Source: JACXVD01 sp020446665 (GTDB lineage: Bacteria > Pseudomonadota > Alphaproteobacteria > Sphingomonadales > Sphingomonadaceae). Taken from it: 64,000 nucleotides of DNA. This document shows positions 42,822-53,355 of this stretch, one piece after another. Position 1 is the first letter of the stretch. The number at the start of each line of letters is the position of its first letter. The translations under genes were made by a program, and so were the position numbers. The DNA lies in the NCBI GenBank assembly GCA_041396905.1, contig JAWKXQ010000002.1, forward strand, positions 1 through 64,000. The letters are read 5' to 3'. Below the pieces are notes generated by a model. The model was given only the letters and a program-made list of their open reading frames with translations. It was not told where the DNA came from and ran no database searches.

Positions 42822-44050
42822 CCGATCTACCTTCTTGACCACCAGGCTGGCATTGGTGCCGCCAAAGCCGAAGCTGTTGTTCAGCGCGGCCCGCACTTCA
42901 CGCTTGCGCGCGGTGTGCGGCACCAGGTCAACCCCTTCGGTCCCGTCGTCGGATCGCTCGAGATTGAGCGTCGGCGGTACGATCTGGTCGCGGATGGCCT
43001 GAGGATACGAAGATAACACCCGCGGCCCTGCGCGCCAGCCGGCCGATAGCGGAATTTACGTTCTGTGGACGCGCCGCGCTCAGATCTGTCCACCAGCACC
43101 CGCGACCAGGCAAGTTCGATCGTGTCGGCCATGGTCGAAGTGCCATGCGCGACAACCATGATCAATATCGCCCGCACCCAGCCCGGCTTGCTGCGCCGCT
43201 CATTTTCCATGGCCAGCTGCGCGCCCAGACCGTCCGGGATGCCAGGTGCAATAACGTGATAGGCATCGCCCGACAGGCCATAGCCTACCACTTCGGCGTA
43301 AATTTTCGCGCCGCGCGCGCCGCGTATTCATATTCTTCGAGCACGACCACGCCTGCGCCTTCACCCATCACAAAGCCATCGCGGCCCTTGTCATAGGGGC
43401 GGCTGGCTTCTGTCGGGCGGTCATTGAAGGTCATGTTGAGCGCGCGCGCCTGAGCAAAGCCGGCAATACCAATCGGGCAAATGGTGGCTTCCGCCCCGCC
43501 CGCCACCATCACATCGGCATCGCCATCCCGGATCATCCGGGCCGCATCGCCAATCGAATGCGCGCCGGTGGGCGGCGATGCAACCGCATGGTTCTTCTCG
43601 AACCCATATTTGATCGAGACCTGACCAGAGATCAGATTGATCAGGCGACCATGCACGAAATGCGGCGACACGCGGCCCGGCCCGCGATTGGCGAGCACGG
43701 GGATCGCTTTCAGTACGACGTCACCAGCGTGCCCGATCCGATGGAGCAGCCGGCGCGGCGCCTGAATCGTCATCCATATTGTCGAGGCCAGCATCTTCCA
43801 GCGCCTGACCTGCCGCGTCGATCTGCCATAACGTTGGGATCAGCCTGGCGCTGGATCTTGTGATCGCGCCTGGTCAAACCTTCCAGTGATCTTTTCAGGC
43901 TTTACCTCGCAGGCAATCTGGCGCTACCGGTCCGACGCATCAAATGCGGCCAGTCAGGCCTGCCCCTCTTGCTGGCAAGAATATTTGGCTTCTGGTTTTC
44001 AACATCTTGCCAGAGGTGACAAGGCCAGGCCGGTTACGACAACGACGCAT
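42822..44050 (-). pseudogene. fabF: beta-ketoacyl-ACP synthase II FabF, broken by many small indels
   Basis: The minus strand starts ATGCGTCGTTGTCGTAACC behind GGAGATCAGG, like a fabF start with bases missing. Fragments in changing frames follow: AGQALEDAGLDN, the 43285-43794 piece (GQVSIKYGFEKNHAVASPPTGAHSIGDAARMIRDGDADVMVAGGAEATICPIGIAGF...FVMGEGAGVVVLEEYEYA), VGYGLSGDAYHVIAP, VAHGTSTMADTIEL, and DQIVPPTLNLERSDDGTEGVDLVPHTARKREVRAALNNSFGFGGTNASLVVKKVDR. The catalytic-cysteine region is disrupted. FabF elongates fatty acids on ACP and is normally essential or nearly so; the intact acpP lies just upstream. The damage is therefore probably a sequencing or assembly fault. Confidence 0.8.
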
Positions 44051-44164
44051 CCTGATCTCCGTAAAATGCAGGCCCGGCGGCCCTTGTTCCGGGTCGAGCC
44101 TGTTGAATGCCCCGCCAGCCGCCCGATCAACCAGGCTGCCGGGCAGGCGCGGCGGGATGGGCAA

Positions 44165-44401
44165 TCAGCCCTTATGCTCTTCGATATACTTGATGGCGTC
44201 GCCGACCGAAGTGATCTTTTCAGCGGCATCGTCAGGGATTTCCACGCCGAATTCTTCTTCGAACGCCATCACCAGTTCCACGATGTCGAGGCTGTCTGCG
44301 CCCAGATCGTCAATGAAGCTGGCTTCCGGATTCACCTTGTCGGCTTCAACACCCAGATGCTCGACGACAATCTTACTAACGGCTGCGGCAGTATCGCTCA
44401 T
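44165..44401 (-). CDS. acpP: acyl carrier protein
   Basis: A 78-residue acidic ACP; the phosphopantetheine serine is in DDLGADSLDIVELVMAFEEEF. It carries the growing acyl chain in fatty acid synthesis. The start MSDTAAAVSKIVVEHLG at 44401 follows GAGAGGGAAAAA. It precedes fabF and mltG in the usual acpP-fabF-mltG order, 115 bp upstream of fabF. Confidence 0.97.
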   Translation of the reverse strand: MSDTAAAVSKIVVEHLGVEADKVNPEASFIDDLGADSLDIVELVMAFEEEFGVEIPDDAAEKITSVGDAIKYIEEHKG

Positions 44402-44500
44402 TTTTTCCCTCTCAGAATTGGGGTTTGATAGGTTGGCTTTCGCCCTAATGAACGGCGGCCAAGCTGGCAAGGGGATTGCTTCGCTATTCGCAGATAGGTG

Positions 44501-45439
44501 CTATCCGCCAAAATGCACGGCCAATTGCTGTTCCGCCCGGCGGCGAGCTGCCAGGCGGTCAAGCCCTTGTGAGACATGTGGCTTGCGCGCATCCACTTGC
44601 AAGGCGCGCGAATAATAGCTTGATGCCATTTCCAGATCGCCCTGTCGCTCCGCGCAAAGGCCGATATTGAACAGCACTGACGGCGAAGCGGGATTACCTG
44701 CTTCCAGCGCAGCGAAGGCCCGACACGCCCCTGCAATGTCCCGCTTGGTCAGCTTGATCGCGGCTTTCAGCGCCTTTTGGTCTTCCTTGCGCACACCATC
44801 GCGCACTTCCAGCACACGCACAGTTTCCCGCACGGCAACGGGCGCCAGCTCGCGCCGGGCGTTGTCCGCAAATTCAGCGATCATTTCGCGGGTCATGGCA
44901 TCTTCTGAAGGCCGGTTCTTGTCATCCTGGCAGTAGGTGGCCGAACGTGTGCTCACCCTGTCCATCACCGCCAGCAATTCGCCGGTTTCCGCAATCAGCC
45001 GCACTTCAGGCCGAAAGGTCACTGTCAGAGTACGGCACCAATAGGTGACATCTTCCTCTTTCAGGCATTTACCGTCCTTGTCCTCGCTGACGCATTCCGT
45101 CTTCACGCGATCCTTCACGCGTACGCGCTCGGCTTCGGTATTGACGGTTCCGCGCATCACGGCGTCGGGCGCAATGGTTCCGCCGGTAACAGGAACGACC
45201 TCAAACCACCGTTCCCTTTCGATCACCACGTTACGCAGGGCATCGCTGACGGCGAAAGAGAGCGAGGTCCCCATCTCTCCGCCAAAATTCTCGATCGCGA
45301 TGGTGTTGACCCCGATAGCGTCATCATTCTGCGCGGGATAAATGCCGGAGACGGGTATGACTTCCGCCATGGCCGGGGCCGAAAATCCAGAGATGCAGGC
45401 CAGAGCTGCGAGGCAAAGCGCTTTTGCAAAAGTGGTCAT
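44501..45439 (-). CDS. exported TPR-containing protein, function unknown
   Basis: A 312-residue protein with a signal peptide (MTTFAKALCLAALACISGFSAPAMAE). The mid region (TIAPDAVMRGTVNTEAERVRVKDRVKTECVSEDKDGKCLKEEDVTYWCRTLTVTFRPEVRLIAETGELLAVMD) looks like a periplasmic beta domain with three cysteines; the C-terminus has TPR-like helices (GACRAFAALEAGNPASPSVLFNIGLCAERQGDLEMASSYYSRALQVD). I cannot name the family. It is separated by 45 bp from the diguanylate cyclase upstream on the same strand. Confidence 0.75.
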   Translation of the reverse strand: MTTFAKALCLAALACISGFSAPAMAEVIPVSGIYPAQNDDAIGVNTIAIENFGGEMGTSLSFAVSDALRNVVIERERWFEVVPVTGGTIAPDAVMRGTVNTEAERVRVKDRVKTECVSEDKDGKCLKEEDVTYWCRTLTVTFRPEVRLIAETGELLAVMDRVSTRSATYCQDDKNRPSEDAMTREMIAEFADNARRELAPVAVRETVRVLEVRDGVRKEDQKALKAAIKLTKRDIAGACRAFAALEAGNPASPSVLFNIGLCAERQGDLEMASSYYSRALQVDARKPHVSQGLDRLAARRRAEQQLAVHFGG

Positions 45440-45484
45440 GCCGCCCTTGATAGCAAAGGCAGCGGCCAGGGCAATGCAGGGACC

Positions 45485-46708
45485 CTACCCCTGCTTCCCC
45501 GCCTGTTCGCGTTTGCGCTGATACATCTTGGCGTCTGCCTTGCGCATCAGCTCTTCCGGGTCCAGTCCGTCCTGCGGATAGGTCGCGGTCCCGATGCTTG
45601 GGGAAATCACCACCCGTTCACCATTCCTGAGCGTGACCGGGGGCAGCATGGCAGCTTCGATTCGTGCGGCAACCTGATGAGGATGGAGCCGTTCCTGTGC
45701 CGGATCGAGCAGGATCGCAAATTCATCCCCGCCCAGACGGAACACCTGATCCTGCCCCCGCACACTGGCCCGCAGGCGCGCGCCGAACTCTGTCAAAACA
45801 TGGTCACCAGCGGGATGCCCATAGTCGTCATTGATCGCCTTGAAATGATCGAGGTCGATAAACAGTATGGAAAAGCGGCTATCGCGCCGCGCGGCATCGG
45901 CCGTCGTTCCCGCGAGCATCCGTTCGAAGCGGACCCGGTTGCCCAGCCCCGTCAGCCCGTCATGTTCTGCCTGATGCGCCAGCGCCTTGTTTTCCACCTG
46001 CATGGAATTGTGCCAGCCTTCCAGCTCTTCCAGCAGGGCGTTGAAGTCCTGCCCGAAATTGTCCACTTCCTGGATACCGGAAAGCGAGACGCGGCGTGAA
46101 AAGGCGCGTTCATTGCGCACCGCAGCGGCAACTTCGGCGACGTGCTCCAGCGGCATGATGATCTGCTCTTCCAGTTCGCGCGCCAGCATCCGCGTGGCGA
46201 TCAGCGTAATGCCAAGACAACACAGCGCAATGACAAGGCCGGAAATCGAATAGCGAACCAGCCCCTGTGCATTCCCGCGCATGACGACCGTACCAATCCG
46301 TTCCCCGCCATGACGCACCGGGATCCTGTATGATTCAGGCCAGAACACCCGGTTGAAGAACTCGCGGAAAAACCCGTTGGCGACACCATAGGGGCGGCTC
46401 CAGCTGGCCAGCTCGTCCCCACTAGCGTCGAGAATGCTGGCATGTTGGACACTGCCCACACTTTGCATTGCCTCGACCAAGGCCGACGCCCTGCCCCTGT
46501 CTCCATCAAACAGGCTCGGTTCCGCATTATAGGCGATGGTCTGGCCAGCGAGGTTGATGTTGACCTTTTCGTAACCGCGCAGCAGGAAAATTCCACTCAA
46601 TGTCAGTCCGAAAGCTGCCAGCGCCACGGCAAAAAGCACCAGCCGCAAATGCCCCCTGGCGAGAGCCTGCCGGATTGTTGGTGGATTTTTTGCCTTACCC
46701 GGACTCAC
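45485..46708 (-). CDS. diguanylate cyclase with CHASE8-like sensor and HAMP
   Basis: A 407-residue membrane protein: transmembrane helix ~22-46, a periplasmic CHASE8-like domain (YEKVNINLAGQTIAYNAEPSLFDGDRGRASALVEAMQSVGSVQHASILDASGDELASW), a second helix (ISGLVIALCCLGITLIATRML), a HAMP region and a GGDEF domain with RLGGDEFAILLD and LTGLGNR. The intact GGDEF motif predicts cyclic di-GMP synthesis. The start is GTG 46708, overlapping the stop of a short upstream frame (GTGA). Confidence 0.9.
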   Translation of the reverse strand: MSPGKAKNPPTIRQALARGHLRLVLFAVALAAFGLTLSGIFLLRGYEKVNINLAGQTIAYNAEPSLFDGDRGRASALVEAMQSVGSVQHASILDASGDELASWSRPYGVANGFFREFFNRVFWPESYRIPVRHGGERIGTVVMRGNAQGLVRYSISGLVIALCCLGITLIATRMLARELEEQIIMPLEHVAEVAAAVRNERAFSRRVSLSGIQEVDNFGQDFNALLEELEGWHNSMQVENKALAHQAEHDGLTGLGNRVRFERMLAGTTADAARRDSRFSILFIDLDHFKAINDDYGHPAGDHVLTEFGARLRASVRGQDQVFRLGGDEFAILLDPAQERLHPHQVAARIEAAMLPPVTLRNGERVVISPSIGTATYPQDGLDPEELMRKADAKMYQRKREQAGKQG

Positions 46709-46920
46709 TGGGATTCATCCGCATTCCGGGAAGTCAGGCAAATTGCGGGTGAACTTCCGAAAAAAAGCCAAGACGCAACACCCGCAGCCTCAATGACCGC
46801 AATGCGCTCCCCCGGCATAGTTACCTTTTTCGGAGAAACCTGAACGACCACAAAACCCCTGAATGCATTATTTGCTTCCTCCCTTTCCTCTTTGGTCCGG
46901 GAGAATTTATCAAGCCACAA
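46705..46920 (-). CDS. short open frame coupled to the diguanylate cyclase, doubtful
   Basis: A frame of up to 71 codons (TTG start, MWLDKFSRTKEEREEANNAFRGFVVVQVSPKKVTMPGERIAVIEAAGVASWLFFGSSPAICL...) whose TGA overlaps the GTG of the diguanylate cyclase. Sensor cyclases of this kind are often preceded by a YfiR-like periplasmic gene; this frame might be the tail of one or a short signal-like peptide. The upstream 60 bp are AT-rich and hold no recognisable start. Doubtful. Confidence 0.3.
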   Translation of the reverse strand: MWLDKFSRTKEEREEANNAFRGFVVVQVSPKKVTMPGERIAVIEAAGVASWLFFGSSPAICLTSRNADESQ

Positions 46921-46981
46921 TTATTATTTTACGACTTTTTACTGTTTCTGACAAATCAGGGGCATTGCGAAAATTACCAAC

Positions 46982-48766
<1,785 letters not shown>

Positions 48767-48941
48767 TGAATCTCTTTCCAAACAGGATGGCAAGGCGCTA
48801 TGGGCGCGCAGCACGCGCCGTCAAAGGCTTTGCTCTGAATGCGCGCGCTAACAGGGGAATGGCCCGGTTTTGTCAAGCCGTTGGCCACTCATAGGCCTTA
48901 TAGCCGAGTGGCGGTACTCCGCCCGAAAACAGAAAAGAAAC

Positions 48942-50213
48942 ATGAAGATACACGACCTGATTACTACGTCTGACGAATTGGCCGAACTGTGCGAACGGCT
49001 GGCAAAATCCGAATTCGTCACTGTCGACACCGAATTCATGCGCGAAAACACCTATTGGCCGGAACTGTGCCTGGTGCAGATCGCCAATGAGGAAGAAGCC
49101 GCCGCGATTGATCCGCTGGCGGACGGGATCGACCTGACTCCGCTGCTCGACCTGCTGACCGACAATGAAGATGTGCTCAAGATTTTCCATGCCGGCGGGC
49201 AGGATGTGGAGATCATCTACAATCTGACCGGCAAGACGCCGCATCCCATCTTCGACACGCAAATTGCGATGATGGCGATCAGTCAGAGCGAGCAGATCGG
49301 CTATGCCAATCTGGTCGAAAGCTGGCTCGGCTTCACCATCGACAAGGGCGCGCGCTTTACGGACTGGAGCCGTCGCCCGCTGACCGACCGGCAGATCGAA
49401 TATGCCATCGGCGATGTGACGCATCTGTCCAACATCTTCCCCCGCATTCTGAAGAAACTGATCAAGACCGGGCGCGGTGTCTGGCTCAATGCCGAGATGG
49501 AAAAGCTCGCAGACCCGGAAAATTACCGCAATGATGCCAGCCAGGCGTGGCGGCGCATCCGGCAGGCGGGGCGCAATCCGCAGGTGCTGGGCCGGGTGAA
49601 AGCGCTGGCCGCCTGGCGCGAAAGCGAAGCGCAGCACAAGAATATCCCGCGCGGGCGTATCATGCGCGACGAAACGCTGGCCGATATCGCCAGCCACCCG
49701 CCCAAGAAGCAGGCAGACCTGGCGAAAGTCCGCGGCCTGTCAGCGGCATGGCGCGAAAATGACATCGGCAAGCGGCTGATGAAGGTGCTGGAAGCTGCGG
49801 AGCCGCTCCCGAAAGAGGAAATGCCGGAAAAGAGCGGACGCGGTGCCCCGCTGGGCAAGGAAGGCGCACTGGTTGCCGACCTGCTCAAACTGCTACTCAA
49901 GATCCGAGCCCGCGAAATCGATGTTGCAGCCCGGCTGTTGACCCGCTCGGATGAAATGGAAGCCCTCGCTGCGGGACTGCGCGACCTGCCCGTGCTGGAA
50001 GGCTGGCGCTATGAAGTGTTTGGCAAGGATGCACTGGAACTGGTGGAAGGGCAGCTGGCCTTTGCCGTGAAGAATGGCAAGCTGACCATGACCCATATCA
50101 ATGACATGGCAGGAGAGCTGGCCAACACTGCGGCTGTTGAAAGCGAAGTTGAGGCCGAGACTGAGGCCGAGGACCCAGCTGAAGCCGAACCGGTTGTAGC
50201 GGAGAGCGAATGA
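48942..50213 (+). CDS. rnd: ribonuclease D
   Basis: A 423-residue 3'-5' exoribonuclease acting in tRNA 3'-end maturation. The DEDD motifs are FVTVDTEFMRE (Exo I), ILKIFHAGGQDVEIIYN (Exo II) and YAIGDVTHL (Exo III). An HRDC domain follows (~residues 205-290). The C-terminus has an unusual acidic tail of about 25 residues (VESEVEAETEAEDPAEAEP). The start at 48942 (MKIHDLITTSDEL) is preferred to an ATG 24 codons upstream. Its stop overlaps the oxyR ATG by 4 nt. Confidence 0.95.
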   Translation: MKIHDLITTSDELAELCERLAKSEFVTVDTEFMRENTYWPELCLVQIANEEEAAAIDPLADGIDLTPLLDLLTDNEDVLKIFHAGGQDVEIIYNLTGKTPHPIFDTQIAMMAISQSEQIGYANLVESWLGFTIDKGARFTDWSRRPLTDRQIEYAIGDVTHLSNIFPRILKKLIKTGRGVWLNAEMEKLADPENYRNDASQAWRRIRQAGRNPQVLGRVKALAAWRESEAQHKNIPRGRIMRDETLADIASHPPKKQADLAKVRGLSAAWRENDIGKRLMKVLEAAEPLPKEEMPEKSGRGAPLGKEGALVADLLKLLLKIRAREIDVAARLLTRSDEMEALAAGLRDLPVLEGWRYEVFGKDALELVEGQLAFAVKNGKLTMTHINDMAGELANTAAVESEVEAETEAEDPAEAEPVVAESE

Positions 50214-51106
50214 GCACCTACCTGCCCACGATCAAGCAGTTGCAATATCTTGTTGCGCTGCATGAACATGGCCATTTCGGCCGGGCGGCAGAGGCCTGTT
50301 TTGTCTCGCAATCCACCCTGTCGGCGGGAATTCGCGAGCTGGAAACGCTGCTAGGCGTAACTCTGGTGGAACGCAGCCGCCGCGTGGTGCGCTTCACGCC
50401 CCTCGGCAATCAGGTGGTGGCCAAGGCGCATCGGCTGCTGCGCGAAGCGGAGGAACTGTCCGAACTGGTGCAGGCATCGGGCAAGCCGCTGTCAGGCGAA
50501 TTGCGCATGAGCGTGATCCCCACCATCGCGCCCTTCCTGTTGCCGCGCATGCTCCCCCGGTTGCGGCGCGAGCGCCCCGCCCTCAAGCTGTTCCTGCGCG
50601 AGGAAACCAGCGCAGATGCCATCGAATCGCTTCATCACGGGCGCTGTGACTGCGTGTTGCTGGCCCTGCCCTTTGCCACGGGCGATGTGGACAAGGCGCA
50701 TATTTGCGACGACCAGCTCTATGTCGCCTTTCCCAAGGATGACCCGCGCGATCCGCCAGCCGTTATTCCGCCCGACATGATTGATGAAGGGCGCCTGCTG
50801 TTGCTGGAAGATGGCCACTGCCTGAAAGAACATGCGCTGGCCGCCTGTAACCGGCCCGAACTGCGCGCCTCTGCCACGATGATCGGCACCAGCCTCCACA
50901 CGCTGGTGCAAATGGTCGATAATGGCCTGGGGCTGACCATGCTGCCGCAAATGGCACTGGATGCAGGGATTCTGCACGAAACCAACGTGGTCGCCCGCCC
51001 CCTGAAGTCTGACAATGCCAGCCGCGAAATCGCACTTATCTGGCGGCGCAATTCTCCTCGCGAAGAAGAATTCAAACTTTTGGCTGAGGAACTTCGTGCA
51101 GGCTGA
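50210..51106 (+). CDS. oxyR: hydrogen peroxide-inducible activator OxyR (LysR family)
   Basis: A 298-residue LysR-type regulator. The N-terminal helix-turn-helix is LQYLVALHEHGHFGRAAEACFVSQSTLSAGIRELETLLGVTLVERSRR. The two redox cysteines of OxyR are present with the correct spacing, Cys204 and Cys213 in DGHCLKEHALAAC, which form a disulfide on contact with peroxide. It is translationally coupled to rnd. The oxidant-response target genes are not in the window. Confidence 0.93.
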   Translation: MSTYLPTIKQLQYLVALHEHGHFGRAAEACFVSQSTLSAGIRELETLLGVTLVERSRRVVRFTPLGNQVVAKAHRLLREAEELSELVQASGKPLSGELRMSVIPTIAPFLLPRMLPRLRRERPALKLFLREETSADAIESLHHGRCDCVLLALPFATGDVDKAHICDDQLYVAFPKDDPRDPPAVIPPDMIDEGRLLLLEDGHCLKEHALAACNRPELRASATMIGTSLHTLVQMVDNGLGLTMLPQMALDAGILHETNVVARPLKSDNASREIALIWRRNSPREEEFKLLAEELRAG

Positions 51107-51244
51107 GAGGCATGCGATGTAACTTCTTGTCACGAAGCGTCTTTGCCTGAGACAGAAAATTTTCCGCAAGTGTGCGTCCTGCATATTTTCTGTTACCATC
51201 CTGTGGATAACTGATTCGTTTAGCGGGAAAGGGGACCTCGCTTC

Positions 51245-52219
51245 ATGTGGAATCCGTCGCTTTCAGAAGCGGGGCGGACGCCTCCATCTGTTGACCAGAC
51301 TGCCGCCTTCAATGGTGATGGCGAGCATCCCTCTGTCGTGCTGCGCGATGTCGCATCCCGCCCCAGGCCCGATGCGCATATTATCACCTTTGCGAATGAG
51401 AAGGGCGGCGTGGGCAAATCCACCCTTGCCTTCCACACGGCCATCGCACTGGCCGATGCCGGGCAGAAAGTCGCCATAATTGACCTCGACCGCCGCCAGC
51501 GTTCGCTGGACAATGCGCTGACCAACCGGGAAGGCACTGCGCGCAATCTGAAGGTTCGCCTGCCTACCCCCGCGCATTGCGTGCTGGAAAAGCCAAACGG
51601 CGCGCAACTGAGCCAGGAAATGGCGCGGATTGGCCAGGGCTGCAATTTCATCCTGATTGATGCACCCGGGCATGATTCCCCGGTCTTCCGCCGCGCAATT
51701 GCCATGGCCGATACACTGGTAACGCCGGTCAACAGCTCTTTCGTCGATCTGGAAATGCTCGGTCGCCATGATCCGGTGACGATGAGACTGCGCGCACCGG
51801 GGCAATTCGGGGCCATGGTCGAACAGTTACGGGCCGAGCGGGAGCGGATGGGGCGCGGTACGATTGACTGGATCGTGGCCCGCAACCGGGTGCGCAATTG
51901 CGAAGCCCGCAACAGCACCCGCATTGATCGTGCCCTGGCCGGTCTGGCTGAACGTTTCGATTTTCGTCTCGCAGACGGGCTGAGCGAACGGGTCGCCTAT
52001 CGCGAGCTGTTTCTGTTCGGGCTGACCCATCTCGACATCCACCGCATTCCGAGACTCGCGCACAAGCAATATCGGGTCGGCAATGAAGTGCAGCGCCTGA
52101 TGGAGGCGATGCGGCTGAATTTCGAACGGTGTGACTGGGTGCCGCCCAGGGAAGCAAAAGTGCCGGTTTCCGCGAAAGTGACCCGCGCCTATGACGAGAT
52201 AATTCAGAGCTACGCCTGA
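51245..52219 (+). CDS. mipZ: division plane positioning ATPase MipZ
   Basis: A 324-residue ParA/MinD-type ATPase. The deviant Walker A NEKGGVGKST is at residues 51-60; HTAIALADAGQKVAIIDLDRRQRSLDNAL, FILIDAPGHDSPVFRRAIAMADTLVTPVNSSFVDLEML and AHKQYRVGNEVQRLMEAM are MipZ marks. MipZ forms polar gradients with ParB and keeps FtsZ at mid-cell. The protein has an extra ~45 residues before the P-loop region. An AAAGGGG site precedes the ATG. Upstream DNA contains AT-rich promoter-like sequence but no certain CtrA box. Confidence 0.93.
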   Translation: MWNPSLSEAGRTPPSVDQTAAFNGDGEHPSVVLRDVASRPRPDAHIITFANEKGGVGKSTLAFHTAIALADAGQKVAIIDLDRRQRSLDNALTNREGTARNLKVRLPTPAHCVLEKPNGAQLSQEMARIGQGCNFILIDAPGHDSPVFRRAIAMADTLVTPVNSSFVDLEMLGRHDPVTMRLRAPGQFGAMVEQLRAERERMGRGTIDWIVARNRVRNCEARNSTRIDRALAGLAERFDFRLADGLSERVAYRELFLFGLTHLDIHRIPRLAHKQYRVGNEVQRLMEAMRLNFERCDWVPPREAKVPVSAKVTRAYDEIIQSYA

Positions 52220-52295
52220 ACCAGATCAGCGCAAGCTTCACGAATTGTTGGTAAATTCCGGTTTAAGGACAACCCCATAACAAAGGGGTAGCATT

Positions 52296-52631
52296 ATGCG
52301 TTCTTACAATCGTTTTGTTATCGACAAGGAAATCGCGTGCCAGATCAAGGGCAGGACGCTGACTGTCGGCCTGTATAACCTGTCCTGCGGCGGCTGCATG
52401 ATTGAAAGCGCCAGCAAGGGTGTGCGCAAAGACGCGCGTATCGTTCTGCAGATCAATGACAAGACGGAAATGCCGGGCAAGATTGTCTGGCGGATTGGCA
52501 AGAATGCCGGGATCAAATTCGATCTGCCGCTGCATCACGCCGTGGTTGCCGCCATGGGCCCGACTGCCAGCGATGAGGATTTTGACCAGTACGATCCGCG
52601 CGACAGGTTCGGTATCCCACTGATCGGCTAA
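52296..52631 (+). CDS. PilZ domain-containing protein
   Basis: A 111-residue single-domain PilZ protein. NRFVIDKEIACQIKGRTLTVGLYNLSCGGCMIES contains the second PilZ motif in the form NLSCGG (usual N/DxSxxG), and GKIVWRIGKNAGIKFDLPLH the closing strand. The first RxxxR motif is weak (RSYNR). It may bind cyclic di-GMP. Lies 76 bp after mipZ on the same strand. GGGGTA is the possible ribosome binding site. Confidence 0.87.
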   Translation: MRSYNRFVIDKEIACQIKGRTLTVGLYNLSCGGCMIESASKGVRKDARIVLQINDKTEMPGKIVWRIGKNAGIKFDLPLHHAVVAAMGPTASDEDFDQYDPRDRFGIPLIG

Positions 52632-52649
52632 AATTGCCGCGTGGCAGCA

Positions 52650-53243
52650 TCAATCCATGTGTTTGATGCCGACGCGAAGATAATCCCAGCCCGTCACGAG
52701 CGTCAGGATGGCCGCGCCCCACAGCGTGGCCAGCCCCACCGTATGCGGCACATTAGCGGTCACATCGCCCACCTGCATATTCCATCCGGGCAGCGCATGG
52801 CCGAGAATCAGGGCACCCAGCGCAATCAGCTGGAGTGTCGTTTTCCACTTGGCCAGCGCGCTGACCGGCACGGACACCTGCAATCCGCCGAGAAATTCGC
52901 GCAGGCCCGACACGGCTATTTCGCGCACCAGAATAATCAGCCCCGCGATGACATGCATATCGCCCACATAGGGGCCGGTGAGAATGCCCTGTGCCGTCAG
53001 CACCAGGATCACGGCAGCCACCATGATCTTGTCCGCGATGGGATCGAGGAAGATGCCCAGCTTAGACACGGCCCCGCTCGACCGGGCCAAATATCCATCA
53101 AAATAATCGGTTATGCCCATCAGGCAGTAAAGCCCGAAGGCCAGACCGTAACCGAGCGCCCAATCCGGCCACCACAGCAGGAAGGCCAGGAACGGCACCG
53201 CGAAGATGCGCGACAGGGTGAGAATGTTCGGCAGTGTCAGCAT
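52650..53243 (-). CDS. pgsA: CDP-diacylglycerol--glycerol-3-phosphate 3-phosphatidyltransferase
   Basis: A 197-residue membrane protein with the CDP-alcohol phosphotransferase motif D-x2-DG-x2-AR-x8-G-x3-D-x3-D in ITDYFDGYLARSSGAVSKLGIFLDPIADK. It makes phosphatidylglycerophosphate, the precursor of phosphatidylglycerol. Four to five hydrophobic helices. The start MLTLPNILTLSRIFAVPF at 53243 is the family start; a longer frame to 53438 would overlap the divergent transporter's promoter. Confidence 0.96.
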   Translation of the reverse strand: MLTLPNILTLSRIFAVPFLAFLLWWPDWALGYGLAFGLYCLMGITDYFDGYLARSSGAVSKLGIFLDPIADKIMVAAVILVLTAQGILTGPYVGDMHVIAGLIILVREIAVSGLREFLGGLQVSVPVSALAKWKTTLQLIALGALILGHALPGWNMQVGDVTANVPHTVGLATLWGAAILTLVTGWDYLRVGIKHMD

Positions 53244-53355
53244 GCCCTGCCCCCTTAGCCCAGGATGCGCCCATGCAAAAGCATGGCTTTTGCCCTTGTC
53301 CCTGATCATTGAGCCGCTAGAGCTTGAGCAAGAGAGAGACGGGGCTGAATTCCTG

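Noticed and set aside
44501..45439. Curli-assembly CsgG-like assignment for the exported TPR protein
   Set aside because: The order of a periplasmic beta domain followed by TPR helices is suggestive, but no CsgG motif could be identified; left as unknown.
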